DNA of 5,957 bases. Origin: Clostridium sp. CAG:510. Lineage in GTDB: Bacteria; Bacillota; Clostridia; Lachnospirales; Lachnospiraceae. Positions 5,788-5,957 of this stretch are shown in pieces. Under the pieces are notes generated by a model. The model saw only the letters and a program-made list of their open reading frames with translations, was not told the origin of the DNA and made no database searches. The first letter of the stretch is position 1; every line of letters starts with the position of its first letter. The DNA lies in the NCBI GenBank assembly GCA_000434615.1, contig FR880823.1:1-5957 (forward strand), written 5' to 3'. Position numbers and translations under genes: made by a program.

Positions 5788-5957
5788 ATGGCAGGAAAAG
5801 GAACAAAAAACAATCAGCAGAATACCCAGGGCGATGCACAGACTGAACAGGCAGTGCAGACGAAGTCGCTTGATTTTGATGTACGCATCCACTCCATCAA
5901 ACCAAATGAGTCCATAAAGGTTACCGCAAGTGTAAACATTAACGGTGCCTTTGCCAT
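5788..5957 (+). CDS. spoVG: SpoVG-family protein, 5' end only
   Basis: Runs off the right edge after 56 codons. AAGGGA at 5777-5782 precedes the ATG by 5 nt. Residues 1-27 are a polar, glutamine-rich tail (GTKNNQQNTQGDAQTEQAVQ). Residues 29-56 read DFDVRIHSIKPNESIKVTASVNINGAFA and match the SpoVG start: DVRI, then a K-A/V-xASV strand and GAFA(I/V). Chromosomal SpoVG is a small (about 95-aa) nucleic-acid-binding regulator that affects sporulation, septation and other processes. Mobile-element versions, with N-terminal extensions such as this one, are common and act in ways not well defined. The unusual polar tail separates it from the chromosomal form. It is probably part of the same operon, 22 nt after the YodL gene. 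Confidence 0.8.
   Translation, partial: MAGKGTKNNQQNTQGDAQTEQAVQTKSLDFDVRIHSIKPNESIKVTASVNINGAFA

Noticed and set aside
1..5957. CRISPR array, tRNA, rRNA or insertion sequence
   Set aside because: No regularly spaced long repeats, no cloverleaf or rRNA segments, and no transposase or terminal inverted repeats were seen.

Overview
The window reads as a stretch of an integrative/conjugative or otherwise mobilisable element from a Clostridia-type Firmicute (Lachnospiraceae or a relative). The evidence is moderate GC, strong AGGAGG-type ribosome binding sites, frequent 4-40 nt gene overlaps, some TTG starts, and protein families typical of such elements: ArdA-like antirestriction, DUF4314, D12-class adenine methylase, SpoVT/AbrB-type DNA-binding proteins, YodL domain and SpoVG. 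The genus cannot be told from this sequence, and no integrase, relaxase or conjugation gene is visible. The mobile-element assignment therefore rests on gene content.

Layout: positions 1-208 are a non-coding leader with a short T-tract direct repeat and a strong terminator-like hairpin (147-191) just upstream of the first ribosome binding site. From 209 to the right edge every gene is on the + strand in a nearly gapless series. These are an unrecognised 203-aa protein (209-820), a 543-aa acidic ArdA-like protein (810-2441), a DUF4314 fusion (2494-3240), a D12-class DNA adenine methylase (3258-4259, TTG start), a two-domain AbrB-like protein (4222-4704), a one-domain AbrB/MazE-type protein (4701-4988), a 79-aa protein of unknown function (4982-5221, TTG start), a YodL-domain protein (5235-5765) and the 5' end of a SpoVG-family gene (5788 to the edge). 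No internal terminator is visible, so one transcript with translational coupling is likely.

How the genes may work together: the acidic ArdA-like protein is a candidate DNA mimic that would block restriction enzymes, and the methylase could mark the element's own DNA. Together they look like an establishment or anti-restriction module. The two AbrB-type proteins overlap the methylase in a coupled cassette and are plausible transcriptional regulators of the operon. The roles of the DUF4314 fusion, the 79-aa protein, the YodL protein and the first gene are unknown. GATC is rare in the window (six sites by hand count), which would fit a history of GATC-cutting restriction. The most unusual points are the duplicated ArdA-like architecture, the possible sliding-clamp-binding motif in the methylase tail, the possible leader attenuator, and the orphan small genes packed between the AbrB and YodL genes.
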